DNA from: Gloeophyllum trabeum ATCC 11539
Taxonomy: Eukaryota > Basidiomycota > Agaricomycetes > Gloeophyllales > Gloeophyllaceae
NCBI RefSeq assembly: GCF_000344685.1
Contig: NW_006920410.1
Span: forward strand, 3,698,470-3,762,469
Direction: 5' to 3'
Length of the DNA: 64,000 nucleotides
Below the pieces are notes generated by a model. It did no database searches. It saw only the letters and a list, made by a program, of their open reading frames with translations, and had not been told where the DNA came from. The position numbers and the translations under genes are program-made. The stretch's first letter is position 1. Every line of letters begins with the position of its first letter. Below are positions 10,801 through 25,008 of this stretch, piece after piece.

Positions 10801-13317
10801 AATACGCCCTCATAAAATTATGCAGGTCGCACAATTGGTCGGTTATATCGCAGAACATGCTGCATACCATCATGGGGAGCAGAGTTTGATCATGACGATT
10901 GTCAACTTGGCGCAAGATTTTGTTGGGGCCAACAACTTGAACCTCTTAAAACCAAATGGTCAATTCGGGACCCGTGCTCAGGGTGGTAAAGACCACGCTG
11001 CTCCCAGGTATATTTTCACAGAACCTGCGTCTATCACTAGAGCGGTATTCCCAGCCGCCGATGATCCACTCTTGAACTACCTAAAGGAGGATAATGATTG
11101 GATTGAGCCGGAGTACTATGTTCCTGTTCTGCCCATGATCCTCATTAATGGCGCAGAAGGTATTGGAACAGGTGGGTTTCCAGAGTGATAGTTCTTAACA
11201 TGGTCTAATGCAATGATCAGGATGGAGTACGAGTATTCCGTCTTACAACCCGATCGATATCATCCAGAATATTCGGCGATTGATGGACGGTCAAGAGCAG
11301 GAGCCTATATTGCCGTGGTGGCGTGGATTCAGAGGGACCATCAAGAAGGTCGGCGAGCACAAGTACGACGTGATGGGTGTCGCCAAGAAAGTCAACGATA
11401 CGACTGTTGAGATTACTGAACTCCCTATACACAAGTGGACGGAACAGTATAAGGCGGAGCTCGAGGCCATGATCGGTGAGAAGGGTGACGGGGTCGTCAA
11501 AGTGAGGGCATTTCTTGAACCTATGGGAGAAGATCCTAACGATGTCGCTTGTGCAGGATTATAAAGAGCACCACGATAACATGAATGTTCATTTCGTCAT
11601 CAGCATGCGATCCGCGCAGGATCTGGAGAAGGCGGAGGAGCAAGGCCTGATTGAGTTCTTCAAGCTTACAACCAGGATCAATACAGGAAACATGATCTGC
11701 TTTGATTTCGAAGGCAAAATCAAGAAGTACAATAGTCCTGAAGAGATCATCGAAGAGTTTTACCCGGTGCGACTGACACACTATCAGAAGCGCAAGGTAG
11801 GTTTGCTTCGCCATGTCGTATGGCCGCCACATCGTGACATGTTCTCCCGCAGGACTATATGGCCAATGAGCTTCAGAACCAGCTGGACAAGCTGAATAAT
11901 CAGGCTCGTTTCGTGCAGATGATCGTCGATAGGGAGCTATCAGTATCCAACCGGAAGAAAGCGGATATCGTGGCTGACTTGCGCAAGAAGGATTTCCGGC
12001 CGTTCCCTAAAGTTGCTAAAGCCAAGGCAGCGGGCGAGGTTGAAGAGGTCGTCGAAGCCGAAGAGGAAGAGGCTGCTACGGGTGCCTCGAGTGACTACGA
12101 CTACCTCTTGGGCATGGCGATATGGAGTTTGACTAAGGAGAAGGCGAGTCTGTATTGCTTTTCGTGAGAGCGCTGCTCTGATCGTCTGCCTTTAGATCGA
12201 GAAACTCCGTCAACAAGCTGCAGAGAAAGAGCAGGAGCTGTTGGCCCTCCTGAAGTTGACGCCGGCTCAGATCTGGAATACTGATCTGGACAAGTTCATT
12301 GACGAGTGGGAGGTACGGGGAACTGTCATTCCACCGCTAAAGCGACCGTACTAATATTTGCCCTACTCAGAAATCCTGCAGAGAATGGGACTACAAATCA
12401 ACTCTGGATGCTAATGGCAAGCCCATCAAGCGGAAGCAGAAGGTCCTCGAGCACAGGAAGTCTCTAACGGGCAAGAAGAAGGGTGACGAGTCTGACGACG
12501 ACGATTACAAGCCGAAGAAAGCTGCGCCCAAGTCAAAGGTAGCAGCTCAACGCCCTAAAGCCGCTGCGGCGGGAACCTCGAAGAAGGCGTCTAAAGTAGA
12601 CGACGAGGAAGAGGACGAAGTTAGCTTCGTGCAACCTCCCGCGAAGAAGGCCGCGCCATTCAATCGGCCTGCAACTTCGAAGAAGACTTCGAACGAAGAC
12701 GACGGAGAAGACGATGAAGATGACTTCGTGTCACCTCCTGCGAAGAAGCCCCCGCCGTCCAAGCGACCTGCTGCGTCAAGTGCCGACTCTGACTTTGAAA
12801 TGGTAGAGAAGCCTGCGCCCAAGAAGAAAGCCCCTGCGAAGGTCACGTCGGGTTCAGACTCGGACGTGCCTAAGTCAGTGGATAAGGGCAAGGGGAAGAC
12901 GAAGGCTGCCCCAGCTAAGCGAAAAACGTAAGGTTCATTGTCTCGACTGCAAGTCTGTTGCTCATCACAGTTCCACATAGTCCTGAGGGGAATGAGGGCG
13001 ACAGTGAGGACGACTTGTATCTCCAGCCAGTGAAGAAGAAGAAGGCGCAGCCGGCGGTCACAGACTTCTTCGACAAGGTCCCCGCTAAGAAGCCTCAACC
13101 CAGGAAGCCGTCCAGCTCTAAGACTGCGACCGCTCAAGCCAGAAAACCGTCAAAGAAGGTTGTCAGTGACGATGAAGTTGTCATGTCAGACGGGGACGCT
13201 CCTCCGCCACCCGCGACCAAACGGTCCACGAGAGGAGTGGCCAAAACATATATTGAAGTCTCTGACGACGATGGCGATGGAGGAGACGGTGACTTATCAT
13301 TATTCCAAGACGAATAG
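7860..13317 (+). CDS. TOP2: DNA topoisomerase II
   Basis: Type IIA topoisomerase, which passes one DNA duplex through another using ATP; it acts in the nucleus in replication, transcription and chromosome segregation. The model has 17 exons and 1532 residues. Introns: 7950-8001, 8239-8295, 8479-8529, 9470-9525, 9620-9671, 9988-10048, 10163-10211, 10317-10369, 10535-10586, 10773-10825, 11172-11220, 11502-11556, 11797-11852, 12144-12195, 12313-12370, 12928-12980. The GHKL ATPase begins near residue 112 (LKRPDSYIGSVE). The Toprim domain has EGDSAKA near 539 and the metal-binding DQDHDGSHIKG near 619. The catalytic tyrosine is in PRYIFT near 872. The tail after about 1240 is Lys/Glu/Asp-rich, as in other fungal TOP2 proteins. 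Intron 14 starts with GC, not GT. The start at MSSSEAENFD follows a good context (gccaccATGA). Confidence 0.97.
12144..12195 (+). other. GC-AG intron in TOP2
   Basis: The exon ends AAG and the intron opens gcgagt, closing at tttag 52 nt later. No GT donor nearby keeps the frame, and the flanking peptides (LTKEK then IEKLRQQ) join as in topoisomerase II. Known GC-AG introns resemble this strong-consensus form. Confidence 0.8.
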
Positions 13318-13668
13318 AGGGTTTCTGCGGCTGTCCTCCCTTTTGTTGTATTTTGCTGTACAGTACTGTCGAGTCGCTCTGGATATTTCGATGTTTCCGA
13401 TCCGTAATTGAAAGGTTCCGTGCCCATCGACGTCCAAATTTGGTATCCACGTGGGTGCCACGGTGGGCACAAGTGCCTTTGGTCGTTCGTACAAAGCCGT
13501 AGCACTCGTGCATCAGTCGACACCGACAAAAGGACCGGCTTTGTCGTCGTGCTCGCTATACCCTTTATTCTAGAGCAAGTCTCGGCTGTTCTCTCTCAGT
13601 CGAGCGCTTCCCCTCTGGCTTGGAAGGACTCGGAGGAGTATCAAGTCGCGTAGTGAAGTTGTAGGACC
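13318..13668. other. Intergenic, TOP2 3' end to next gene
   Basis: About 350 bp between two genes on the same strand. It should contain the TOP2 3' UTR and the promoter of the downstream gene. No specific site recognised. Confidence 0.5.
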
Positions 13669-16600
13669 ATGGCGGCTACTCGCCAACACCCCCCTCGCCT
13701 GCATATACCACCGTCTATCAATAATGTACAGCCGTCGGTGGGCTTTGAAGGAGCACCTATGTTCTCGCCCGCTCTGCCTTCTGGCCTCCCGCAGTTCCCT
13801 ATGAACCCCCACGCGGCACTCCAAACGCCTTTACACCCGTCCTTTTTCGCTCATCACCCGATGCAAGGGCGCCCGCCGCATATGGGGCATGTAAGCCGTC
13901 CTAGTCTTGCCCAATTGTCCCTTGCTGGTATGCCTATGCCCTCTGGTGTACCTATGACACCCATCGGACAGAACCAATTCCCACCTCCAATGATGCTGAA
14001 TGGCGCGCCCTTCAACCCTCAACTCACCACGCGGAATAGGCGAGCGCCGAGTATCAGCGTAGGAGGGCCACCCAAGGCGCCTCTGGGAGGTCCCGGTCGT
14101 AACCATAGCCCCATGCCTGTCCCTTTGGTCGCTGCTGCCTCGACGGGCCCGGCTGCTGCCCCTGCGCAGAAGCAGAAGAAGGTTGTAGTGAACCTACCTG
14201 GCGAAACGGTCAAAGACGGAGAGGGTGCCGAGGGGACCACCAGAAAATCCTGGGCACGGACGCCGATGCACCCGTCGTATCTCCCTCCTGAACCTGAAGT
14301 AGCGCCTCCCGAAACGATTTCTGTAGAGCTATACCCACCGGACCCTTGGAGATATGAATTACCCGATAGCGTAGATGTTTTCCTGCCCGGCAAGGTCAGT
14401 ATTGAGTCCTCACGGGTCGAGTGTTATGCTTAAGAGTTGCATCGTGGCTCTACATTCTTCCCTCTAGAGTGCATGGAATGCTGTTAAACAGAAGGCCATC
14501 GAGGAGAAGCTGGAGAGGCTCGGAGTAGAAAGGGGATCCGGAAGTAACGTTCCTCATATACACGCGCCGCATGCGCGCGCTGCTTCGGTAAGTTTGCAAG
14601 GCCCCCTACGCATGGCGTGCGCAACTGATCTTGCCTATAGATATCATCTCCCGCAGATCCAGCCTTACTCTTCTTCAAGCTTAATAAATTGCAGCAGTCT
14701 CAGAACGCGTCCAGTTCAAATTCCTTGACCACATCTCCCCAGCCTGGCTCCAGTCTCCCCACATCGCCTAATCCCCAGATACCTCCCCGTTTCCAAAATC
14801 GCCATGGCCATAGTATGTCTCTCGCCCAGCCTTCGAGCGCTCAGGCATCGTCTGTATTTTATAATCCTGCTTCTGGGTTTAATCCTTTCGGCCCGGCTGC
14901 TACGTTAGGATCAGACTCTATATCCCCTCGTCCACTTTCTGCTCAATGTGCTGGTGAAATCAGGAATGACATGATTGCCCCGCAAGCTCGGGTTCCTGTT
15001 ACTGTTTCATCTCTCGGGCCACCTCCGACACTTTCACGTCCTGAAACCCGTCCCGACTTCATACGAGGCTTCGGCTTGGACATACCGGAAGAGTCCGAAG
15101 AAGAGCTGGAGGCCGACCGGGCTGCTACCGAAGATGGTACGAACGCTGACGAAAGCATCGTAACTGACAATGAGGGAGATACGATGATCGATGCGGTGAA
15201 CGATGACTTCGATCATGCAACCGAGCAGGATGTACAGACGGCTGGGCCATCGAGTCGCGTGCACTCTCGTCATGTCTCTCGTCTTTCGGCTGCTCTCTCG
15301 CTTCGGTCCGTGGGTGGACACTTAGATCAGCCTGCCGATGATGTGCCTCGCAGTCCCAGGGAGCATCCGTTAGTGGATGAGCAAGACCGGGAAGCAGTGC
15401 AGGAATGGACGGGTTCTGAGGATCTGCGCACTGGCGGGGAGAAGTCAGACGATGAGGTACGCTTATTGCTTCCGGAAATGGATGTCATCAGACGACTTGA
15501 CGGTATGTGTAGGAGAGCCTTGGTGAATTCTCGAATCCTTCGGATGAAGAACGTGCACGGCTTCAACGACTGGAGCGTCGGACTTTGCGGCGCAGCAAGG
15601 CTGACTTGGAAACTCCGAGGCGTCTGCCGAACTTCCCCCGTCCTCCAGAGGTTGCGCCGGCATTCATGGGTGCACCTTCGGACATGAACAGGGATGATGA
15701 CATTGTGTCTAATCCTAGCGATGAAGGTGGCAGAGATGTTATCCACCTGGGCCTCGATCCAAACGAATACTACCGCCCGTCTTCGAATTCGAGTGGCGCA
15801 GGCAGTCGACCTCTGCCACCTCTTCCACATTCCAGGCAGACCTCAGCTCAGTACTCCTACCATGACCCCGCCCTGGCGCACTCGCGACACCCCTCAGAGC
15901 ACTTCGTCTACCCTAATACGTCTCAGCCATCGGCGCCTCGTCGGGAGTCTCTCAACCCGTTGGCTAAACCGTTCGTGTTTGGTGCCGCTGCGTCCTCGAC
16001 CTTCGTGCCTCCCTCCGTTGAAGGTCCACCGCCGCCAGCGCCTGGGCCCACCATGACCACCCATAACAGGGTCTCTTCCTTCGGGAAATCCTTGAATGCT
16101 GCCGCGCCGGAATTCAAGCCAACCTTCTCGTTCGTGGCTCCTCCTGCTGCCGCAGAATTTACGTTCACAGCCCCGTTGCCTGAGACTGCTCGCCCGCTTC
16201 CTGTTCCTCCTGCTCTGCCCGCGCCAGTCAGGGCTCAACAAGGACGGGAGAAGAGGCAGCGGCTCAGCCCGGATGGTGACGGGGATAGGTACGCTGACGA
16301 GGAGGACGAGACGGGTAAGTATAGCTTCACGTCGTTCAAGTTCCCTGCTGTATCGGAGTCACCTCAAGTCGTACGTCGTTCCGCACCTACAACACCCCCT
16401 GGGTCCAACAAGTACGAGGGTCTCAATGCGGGCGCAAAGCCATTTACGTTCGGTGGCTTCTCTACGTTCCCGTCTGTTCCTACGGATGCAGGCTCGAGCC
16501 CGACGCGCGAGAACGATTTGCCCGCGAACATCACTACGTTGGCAGAACAGGGGAGCCCTTCGCCGGGTGCTCGAGAACTTCCTATACCGCCAAGCTACAA

Positions 16601-19600
16601 GGGCAAGCGGGCCCCCATCCCTCTGGACTTCAAGCACCCTGTTTCGACAAATACTGTCCCGGCTGGGTTGTTCAAGGCCTTGGTAAACGGGAATGGCGAA
16701 GAAAGGACTCGTCGTACTGTGCGCTCCCGCTTGAGTTCTCGCGAGATCTTCGACCATATTTCTCGATCGTCGCTGGATGACACCAACGTGCCCTCGATTT
16801 CTCGAAAGATTTCTGTTCACCGTCTTGCGACTGACCCTATTCGTCGGGATTCTCTGGCAAGTTCGACAGGAAGCGTCGCCGCGCGACCGCGCCGGTCATC
16901 CTTACCAGCTCTGCACAGTGCCGCCGACTCCTCGTTGTCGGGCATCTCGATCCCTCCTATTTCCATGTCGAAGCGTGATGACTTGGGGCTATATGAGCAG
17001 CGCTTGGAGGCCTTGCTGGAGGAGAAGTTAGACGAGCTCCGCCAGGATCTCATAGACCTGAAGCAATCTAGCGGGAATGGTGTTAACCCATCTACTGAGG
17101 CTATGATCAACGAGGTTGTCAGTCTGTTCCGCTCACAGTTGCAAGAGTCAGCTGTTAGGGAGCTGGAAACCAGTCAGGCAGATGCACGGGGTGAATTGGA
17201 CTTCCAGCTTATCAAGGATGTCATTGAACGAGGACAAGCCGAGGCGCAGAATGTCATACGCCAAGAACTGGCTGAACTCAGGCAACAAGTGGAGACGCAA
17301 GGTGTCGGATCACGATACAATCTGGGACCCGCCATTGAAGAGTACAGCGCTAGGACTATCGATGCCATTGTTGGCTCTGTCTCGCAACTGGCGGGACGTA
17401 TTGACTCGCTGGCCTCTGGCGGGTTGTCGCAGCCCTTGGACAGAGAGTCGCTGGTGCGCGAGATTGTCGCCGTGCTTTCTCCCCAGCTAGCCGCACTTCG
17501 ATCCGATCCCATTGACTACGATGCTCTCACTGCTCAACTTACTCAAGCTGTGAAGCCTCATATATCTCAGCTGATTGACCTCGCATCGGACAAGCGCGAG
17601 ACTGCTGGGCTGATCGTGGACAGGCTCTTGCCTCTGTTACCTGGCATACAATCCCCCGGGCCTTCCCTGGATGAAGAGGCCATTGTGTCTCGGCTTACTA
17701 CGGAAATGCGTCGGGTTGTGGCGCCGCTGGATGCTCATGAGATTAAAGAACAGGTTTCTGATCTGGTCGTTGAGAGGCTGGATTCCCGGCTGGCTGTCCG
17801 CGACAAAGCATTCAATATGGACACACTCACCATGAAGGTGTCAGAAAGTGTCTCTTCACTTCTGCAACCTGTGAAGGACGTGGCCAGCACTGCGGATGCT
17901 TTGAAGAATAGCCAGCAGATTCTTTCAGCGCAGAGTGAGAAACTGATAACTATCCAAGATAACATGATGTCTTCGTTGTCTGCCTTACCTAGCCAGGTGC
18001 TTACGGCAACACAAAGTCTCCAGAGTGTTCAAGCGGAGCTGCAGGAGCGCGGGAGGCGTTTCGAAGATGTTATCAAGTCGCTCGCCGACGTCCGGCAGAA
18101 TGACCGGAGCGTCGATGAGCTCGCGGACAGCCAGAAGACAATTGTTGCCCTAACTGAGGAGTTCTCGGCCTTCCGCCAGGACGTCATGAATGGTCTTGAC
18201 ACTCTGCCCGAGATGCTCACTGCTTCCACCAAGGTTTTGCAAGACGCCTACTCTGATCTGGTCTCCCGTAGTGGCTCTAGGCAGGATCAAGATGAACTGA
18301 GGAGACTGATGAGTACAAACACTGAATTGCAAGTACAACTAGCCAAGGCTCGTGGCGCGCACGGCCAAGTCCGCGTGGAGAAAGATCATTTGAATGAGAA
18401 GCTCATAGCCGTCGAGGCAGAGAGAGATAGACTGCGGATTCAAATTGAAGAACACCAAACTGTAGCAGCTACCAAGACCGCTGAAGCTGTCGCACTTGAA
18501 TCGAAAACGTCCGAACTGGAGGAAGCTTTGTCGCAGGCCCTTGCTCGTCTGAAATCCTCGGACGTGGCTGCCCAGACGCATCAAGAGCGTATAATCGAAC
18601 TAGAGCGGACAAACCGTGAGCTACGCAACGAGAAAGAAATCCTTAGATCCAAGGTGAGCTGGCCAAGTACATCCTCCATCAACTTTTCTGACAGCATTAT
18701 GTTCACAGGTGGACTCTCTCGAGTCACAGGCTAGAGTTGCTGCACATGATAAGGAAGCGACTGAGCGATCATTCGATATGCTGCAAAAAGAGCATGAGCG
18801 ACTCCTTTGCCAGCAGGCTGAAACGGACGGTCTTCGTCGTTCGGTGGAGCAGCTGGAACATGTTATAACCGTGTTACAGAACTCGGATAACGAGGAGTTG
18901 AAGGAGCTCCGGCGCATTCGTGACCGCAGTAAGATCATAGAGGGCGAATATGCAGCTCTGCAGAAACGAGTGAAGGAGCAAGAGACTAAGGTCGTCAGCA
19001 GCGAGCGTGCCGCGGTTGCCGCCAAGCAGACGCTTACAACTGCTCAGCAACGGGCTGCGGAATGGGAGAAGCGAGCGAAGGAATATGAGGCCGACCTGGA
19101 ATTGACGCGCACTAAGCTGGACCAGGAGGAACAACGGGCGGCTCAGCTAGACGCGGACTATTCGCTTGCTAAACTCCAGTTGGAGGAGAAAGACGCGGAT
19201 TCGCGCCTTACCAAGGTAATCACGAGATATTTGTTTGCATTGGATCTTACTGAGCATGTTATCCAGGATCGGGAGAACAAACTCCGCGAGCAAGTCTCAT
19301 CCCTCGAAGCACAGGTGGCGCGACTGCAAGGAGAGCTCGAAAAAGCATCAATGCCAGCACCGCTCACTGTCCGCAACGTGCAGAACGGTACTGCTCGCCC
19401 GTCCTCTCGAGCCAGCACCGTGTACGGACCCAGTCGGTCTGCAACACCAGTGGCTGTCAACGGCAGAGGTGCCGGTGCTATGTCTCCTCCTCAGACTTCG
19501 GTCTGGGACTCTATCCACGCACCACGGCCTTACAGAAATGGAGGCCCGATGGCCGCCAAGGCAAAGCCATCAGCATATTATAGACGTCAGATCCCATCAC

Positions 19601-19659
19601 CGACGCCTAGCACCGTCTCAGCAGCGCCGACTCTCGGTGAAGACGGCTGGTGGTCATGA
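13669..19659 (+). CDS. Large coiled-coil protein, unknown function
   Basis: Not recognised. Six exons give 1900 residues; introns are 14395-14467, 14588-14640, 15457-15512, 18654-18708 and 19216-19266. The first ~1000 residues are Pro/Ser-rich and look disordered. They include a more ordered block around 200-260 (VELYPPDPWRYELPDSVDVF) and several Phe-rich motifs between about 640 and 880 (FVFGAAA, FTFGGFS) that recall FG-type sequences. From about residue 1040 to 1850 there are long heptad-like stretches rich in Glu, Leu, Gln and Lys, typical of an extended coiled coil. The last ~80 residues are again low-complexity and end DGWWS. A structural, cytoskeletal or nuclear-periphery role is possible but is only inference. 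The 19216-19266 intron is 51 nt, in frame and stop-free, so an unspliced reading is also open. Confidence 0.8.
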
Positions 19660-19916
19660 TCACTCTTTCCTCTTGTAGTATATCCCGGATTTCTCTCTTG
19701 GTGTGCATCTATGCTTGATCTAATGTTTGCATATGTTACTCATACTCATCACTTCCTCTCGCTGCTATCATCACGCCCCGTCTTTAATTTGCATTACACA
19801 GAACGATGTTCTAATCGATACCCTCATTTGTTACGGTATTCCAATGTACATTTGGATGTGAATCATTACGCGACGGGAAACTTAGTATACAGATTGTACG
19901 TGTAGGAGTCAGTGAT

Positions 19917-21617
19917 CTATCGTGAAGAAGGCCAGATCCATTGTCGGACAGCTTCAACCGCCTCGTCTGGGTTGTCCGGGGGCCTGTAGTGAAAGGTAAG
20001 GGTATTGCGTGGAGATCGACAGACAATAGCGCTGCGCACGTAAACTTGGGCTCCCATCGCCCATTGCGTAACTCGAAGAACCGAGGAACATGTTTTTCCC
20101 CACTTTCCTCTCGCTTGCGCCGCTCTTCACGCTGGGACTCCTCTACTGCAGACTTCGCGGATGTCGCGGTGTCCATATCTTTGTCATTAATGGCCTTTGT
20201 CAGTGCTGACCATAGTCTACGGAACTGTGAGTGAAGGTACGACGTTGTGGGATGGTATGACATACCGTCGGGATTCATTAGGCTCCTGTTCCTCCTCGGG
20301 GGCTACCCACTTGGGGGCAACTTTGTCTCCCATCTTTTGGACGTCAAACAGGACCCTCTTCTCTCCAGTCTAGGACGCAGGTTGTGGAGTCTGCCAGCAC
20401 TGGAAAGTCTTATTAACATACCTTCGCACTCTTGTACTCCATGACGTGACTCCATCTCCCGGAAATCTCGCCGATATCCGTGTTCCCCTTGCGCACGCGA
20501 CCAGAGATGGCGTTGTACGTCCCCGAGAAGAACCCCTTCGTCTTGAACTCGAGGTCGCAGTACAGGCCGTGCTTCTCGTTCTTTGCTGTGCACGTATCGC
20601 CCAGCTCGAGCACCATCTTACCGAACAGGATGCCGCGTGCGTACATATTTGGCATGGAGATCACGTATTCTGCGCCAGTAGTGTTTACCTTCGTGTTTAA
20701 AAATGTAAGCGGTGAGAGGACTGCTTACCACCGTCGTCCTGTCGCCCCTGTAGGATTACTCGGTTCTCGCCCTCCATGACGGTCGAAACACTGTTCCCGA
20801 GGAACCGCGACTTGGGCCGGAGCTCGCCGATGATACAGACTTTATTAGCGGGAGATATATAGTAAAATGCCGAGATGGGAGGATGATGTGAGACTGGAAG
20901 ACGCGGGAGATCAGAGGGTATACGAGCATGGTCAGGGCAGGCGAACCACCTTGTTCTGCAATGTAGAATCCTTGGGTGCCGTTCGAGTAGTCGTATCGAC
21001 ACCGGAAGAATTCTCCAAGTATAGGGTTGTACCTGGAGAGTGTGGTTCATACGCAGCCCGAATCCTCTTAGGATAGACAGACGTACGGTTTCTTGACTCC
21101 TTTCGGCTTGATATGCCATCCAGCGAGATAATACTGCAACACACGGATGAACCGCTCCTCGGGATCATCGCACTCCTCGGCGCTAATAGTCTCGTGAGCC
21201 CGTGCATTGGTAAAGACAGGGGACCTCGACTCACCCAAAGATGAGATCAGGGTGCGCCATGAAATCAGTTATCCGCTCGAGCATGCTGCGGGGCTCCAGC
21301 ACGAACGTAGGGAACGTCACTTTCGACAAATCCATGCCCACCCTGCCGGCGCCACAGACGATGAGCTGCCCATCCACTCTCGCATATGGGCCGGCGCTGC
21401 GTACCTGAGCTGGGAGATGAGCGACATGATGACAGAGCCCTCATTCTCGTCCCTGCAGAGCTGGTCAAAATCGCCGACGGACATGGAGGAAAGCGGTGAG
21501 GGGGACAGACAAGATCGATGTATCGTCCGGCTCGGTATCCTCGGGGGCTTTGTCGTCCACGGAGGCGCCGCGTGGTCGCCGGAGATGATTGCTTGCCTGC
21601 GAGAAGAGGCCCATCAT
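19917..21617 (-). CDS. Oxysterol-binding protein, KES1/OSH4-like
   Basis: Lipid-transfer protein of the OSBP-related family, which moves sterols and PI4P between membranes. The model is 400 residues in 10 exons, the size of short members that lack a PH domain. Introns: 19984-20039, 20217-20265, 20370-20421, 20670-20728, 20894-20949, 21033-21086, 21183-21234, 21343-21404, 21453-21510. The family signature [14 protein letters not shown] is present, split by an intron after EQ. Other conserved pieces are [45 protein letters not shown] and [12 protein letters not shown]. The ATG at 21617 ([10 protein letters not shown]) is the first in frame and leads through a 58-nt intron into [15 protein letters not shown], as is usual for fungal homologues. 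It lies 350 bp downstream of DBP3 on the same strand. Confidence 0.95.
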
Positions 21618-21967
21618 GCTTTGTGCGTGGGGGGAATGAGGAAGGGCTGATCAGCGTTGCAGGCAGGCGGCGTTCGTTCCAAGTTTAAGTGGCCGCACAG
21701 CAGTACGTATATAGAGCAATCAGTACAACGCCTTGCCGCCGCTTTACGTGTACGTAGACGCAGACGACGAGCGCAGAGAAAGAGAGGTCGTCGTGGACGA
21801 GAGCAACGTTATGCAGCGGTAGATGACACTCCGCCCTGACGCAGCTGCCAGGCTATGCTCCGCCTTCCCCTTTCGATCACCTCCTATAGATCCCGCAACA
21901 CAATATTCTATGACCAAGGAATACGACTCTAACAAAACAGAGGAAAATGTACGAAATGCAGCGCTGC
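21618..21967. other. Intergenic, DBP3 3' end to OSBP start
   Basis: About 350 bp between two minus-strand genes: DBP3 3' UTR and OSBP promoter. No defined element seen. Confidence 0.5.
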
Positions 21968-24321
<2,354 letters not shown>

Positions 24322-25008
24322 GGCTGCACGGAAGTTTTGTGGTGGAAGGACAGCAGCCTAAATTTAGCGTCCGATCGTAAACCATGGCAGTGCACGTGTC
24401 TTGTACCCGATCCCTCTGATGACAGTCACAGTCACAGTCACAGTCAGTCCGTAGTGAGCGGTGCCTCAAAGACCTGGTAATCACGCCCATTTGGAGCTCT
24501 GACTTAAAGCGTACCTGCAGCTTGTGGTACGCGATTGATTTTCTGCACTAAACACATACCAGACTTGAAGGGTGTGGGATGGACTTGCAGAGCATGGGAA
24601 TCGCAATGTCTGCTCGGGCGAACGTACCCGGGTATCACCTGGACGGCAATCCCGCGGTGGCCGAAGATGTGGTATCGTGTTGTGCCAAGGGCGGGAAGGG
24701 GCTGTCCATCTGATCACTACTGACCATCCAATGAGCTCTTCTCATAGCTTTCCTGGAGTTTTGCTTCCCAGGCGTTATTCGCATCCGAGACTCCGAGGCC
24801 ACATTTCCCACAATGGCGCTGAATGTATTGAGGTCCGGTCCATGACTTCCCATTGAATATATCAAGATGTAAGAATACAGAAGATTGCTCTTTAGTGATA
24901 ACCAGCATCCAGGGAGAATGTTGCGCAGTGTCCAGCAGTTGGTTTATCCATGCCAGCAGTGTCCTCTATCTTACAATGAAAGCCTATGGTAGCCGTGGAC
25001 AGAACAGA
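24322..25008. other. Upstream region of DBP3 / 3' flank of 7-TM gene A
   Basis: No gene recognised. It contains the DBP3 promoter side, with a CACGTG hexamer near 24393 and a short hexanucleotide repeat at 24421-24447. Several short open frames exist without domains. Confidence 0.5.
24421..24447. repeat. Hexanucleotide tandem repeat
   Basis: About four head-to-tail copies of the unit cagtca roughly 100 bp upstream of the DBP3 start codon. It is a short microsatellite that may vary between strains. No function is implied. Confidence 0.7.

Noticed and set aside
16310..16375. Possible intron with a gtaagt donor in the coiled-coil gene
   Set aside because: The frame continues unbroken through it and no acceptor improves the protein; treated as coding.
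24421..24447. Possible CRISPR-like or regulatory array
   Set aside because: It is a simple six-base microsatellite with no spacers. No CRISPR array is expected or seen in this eukaryotic sequence.
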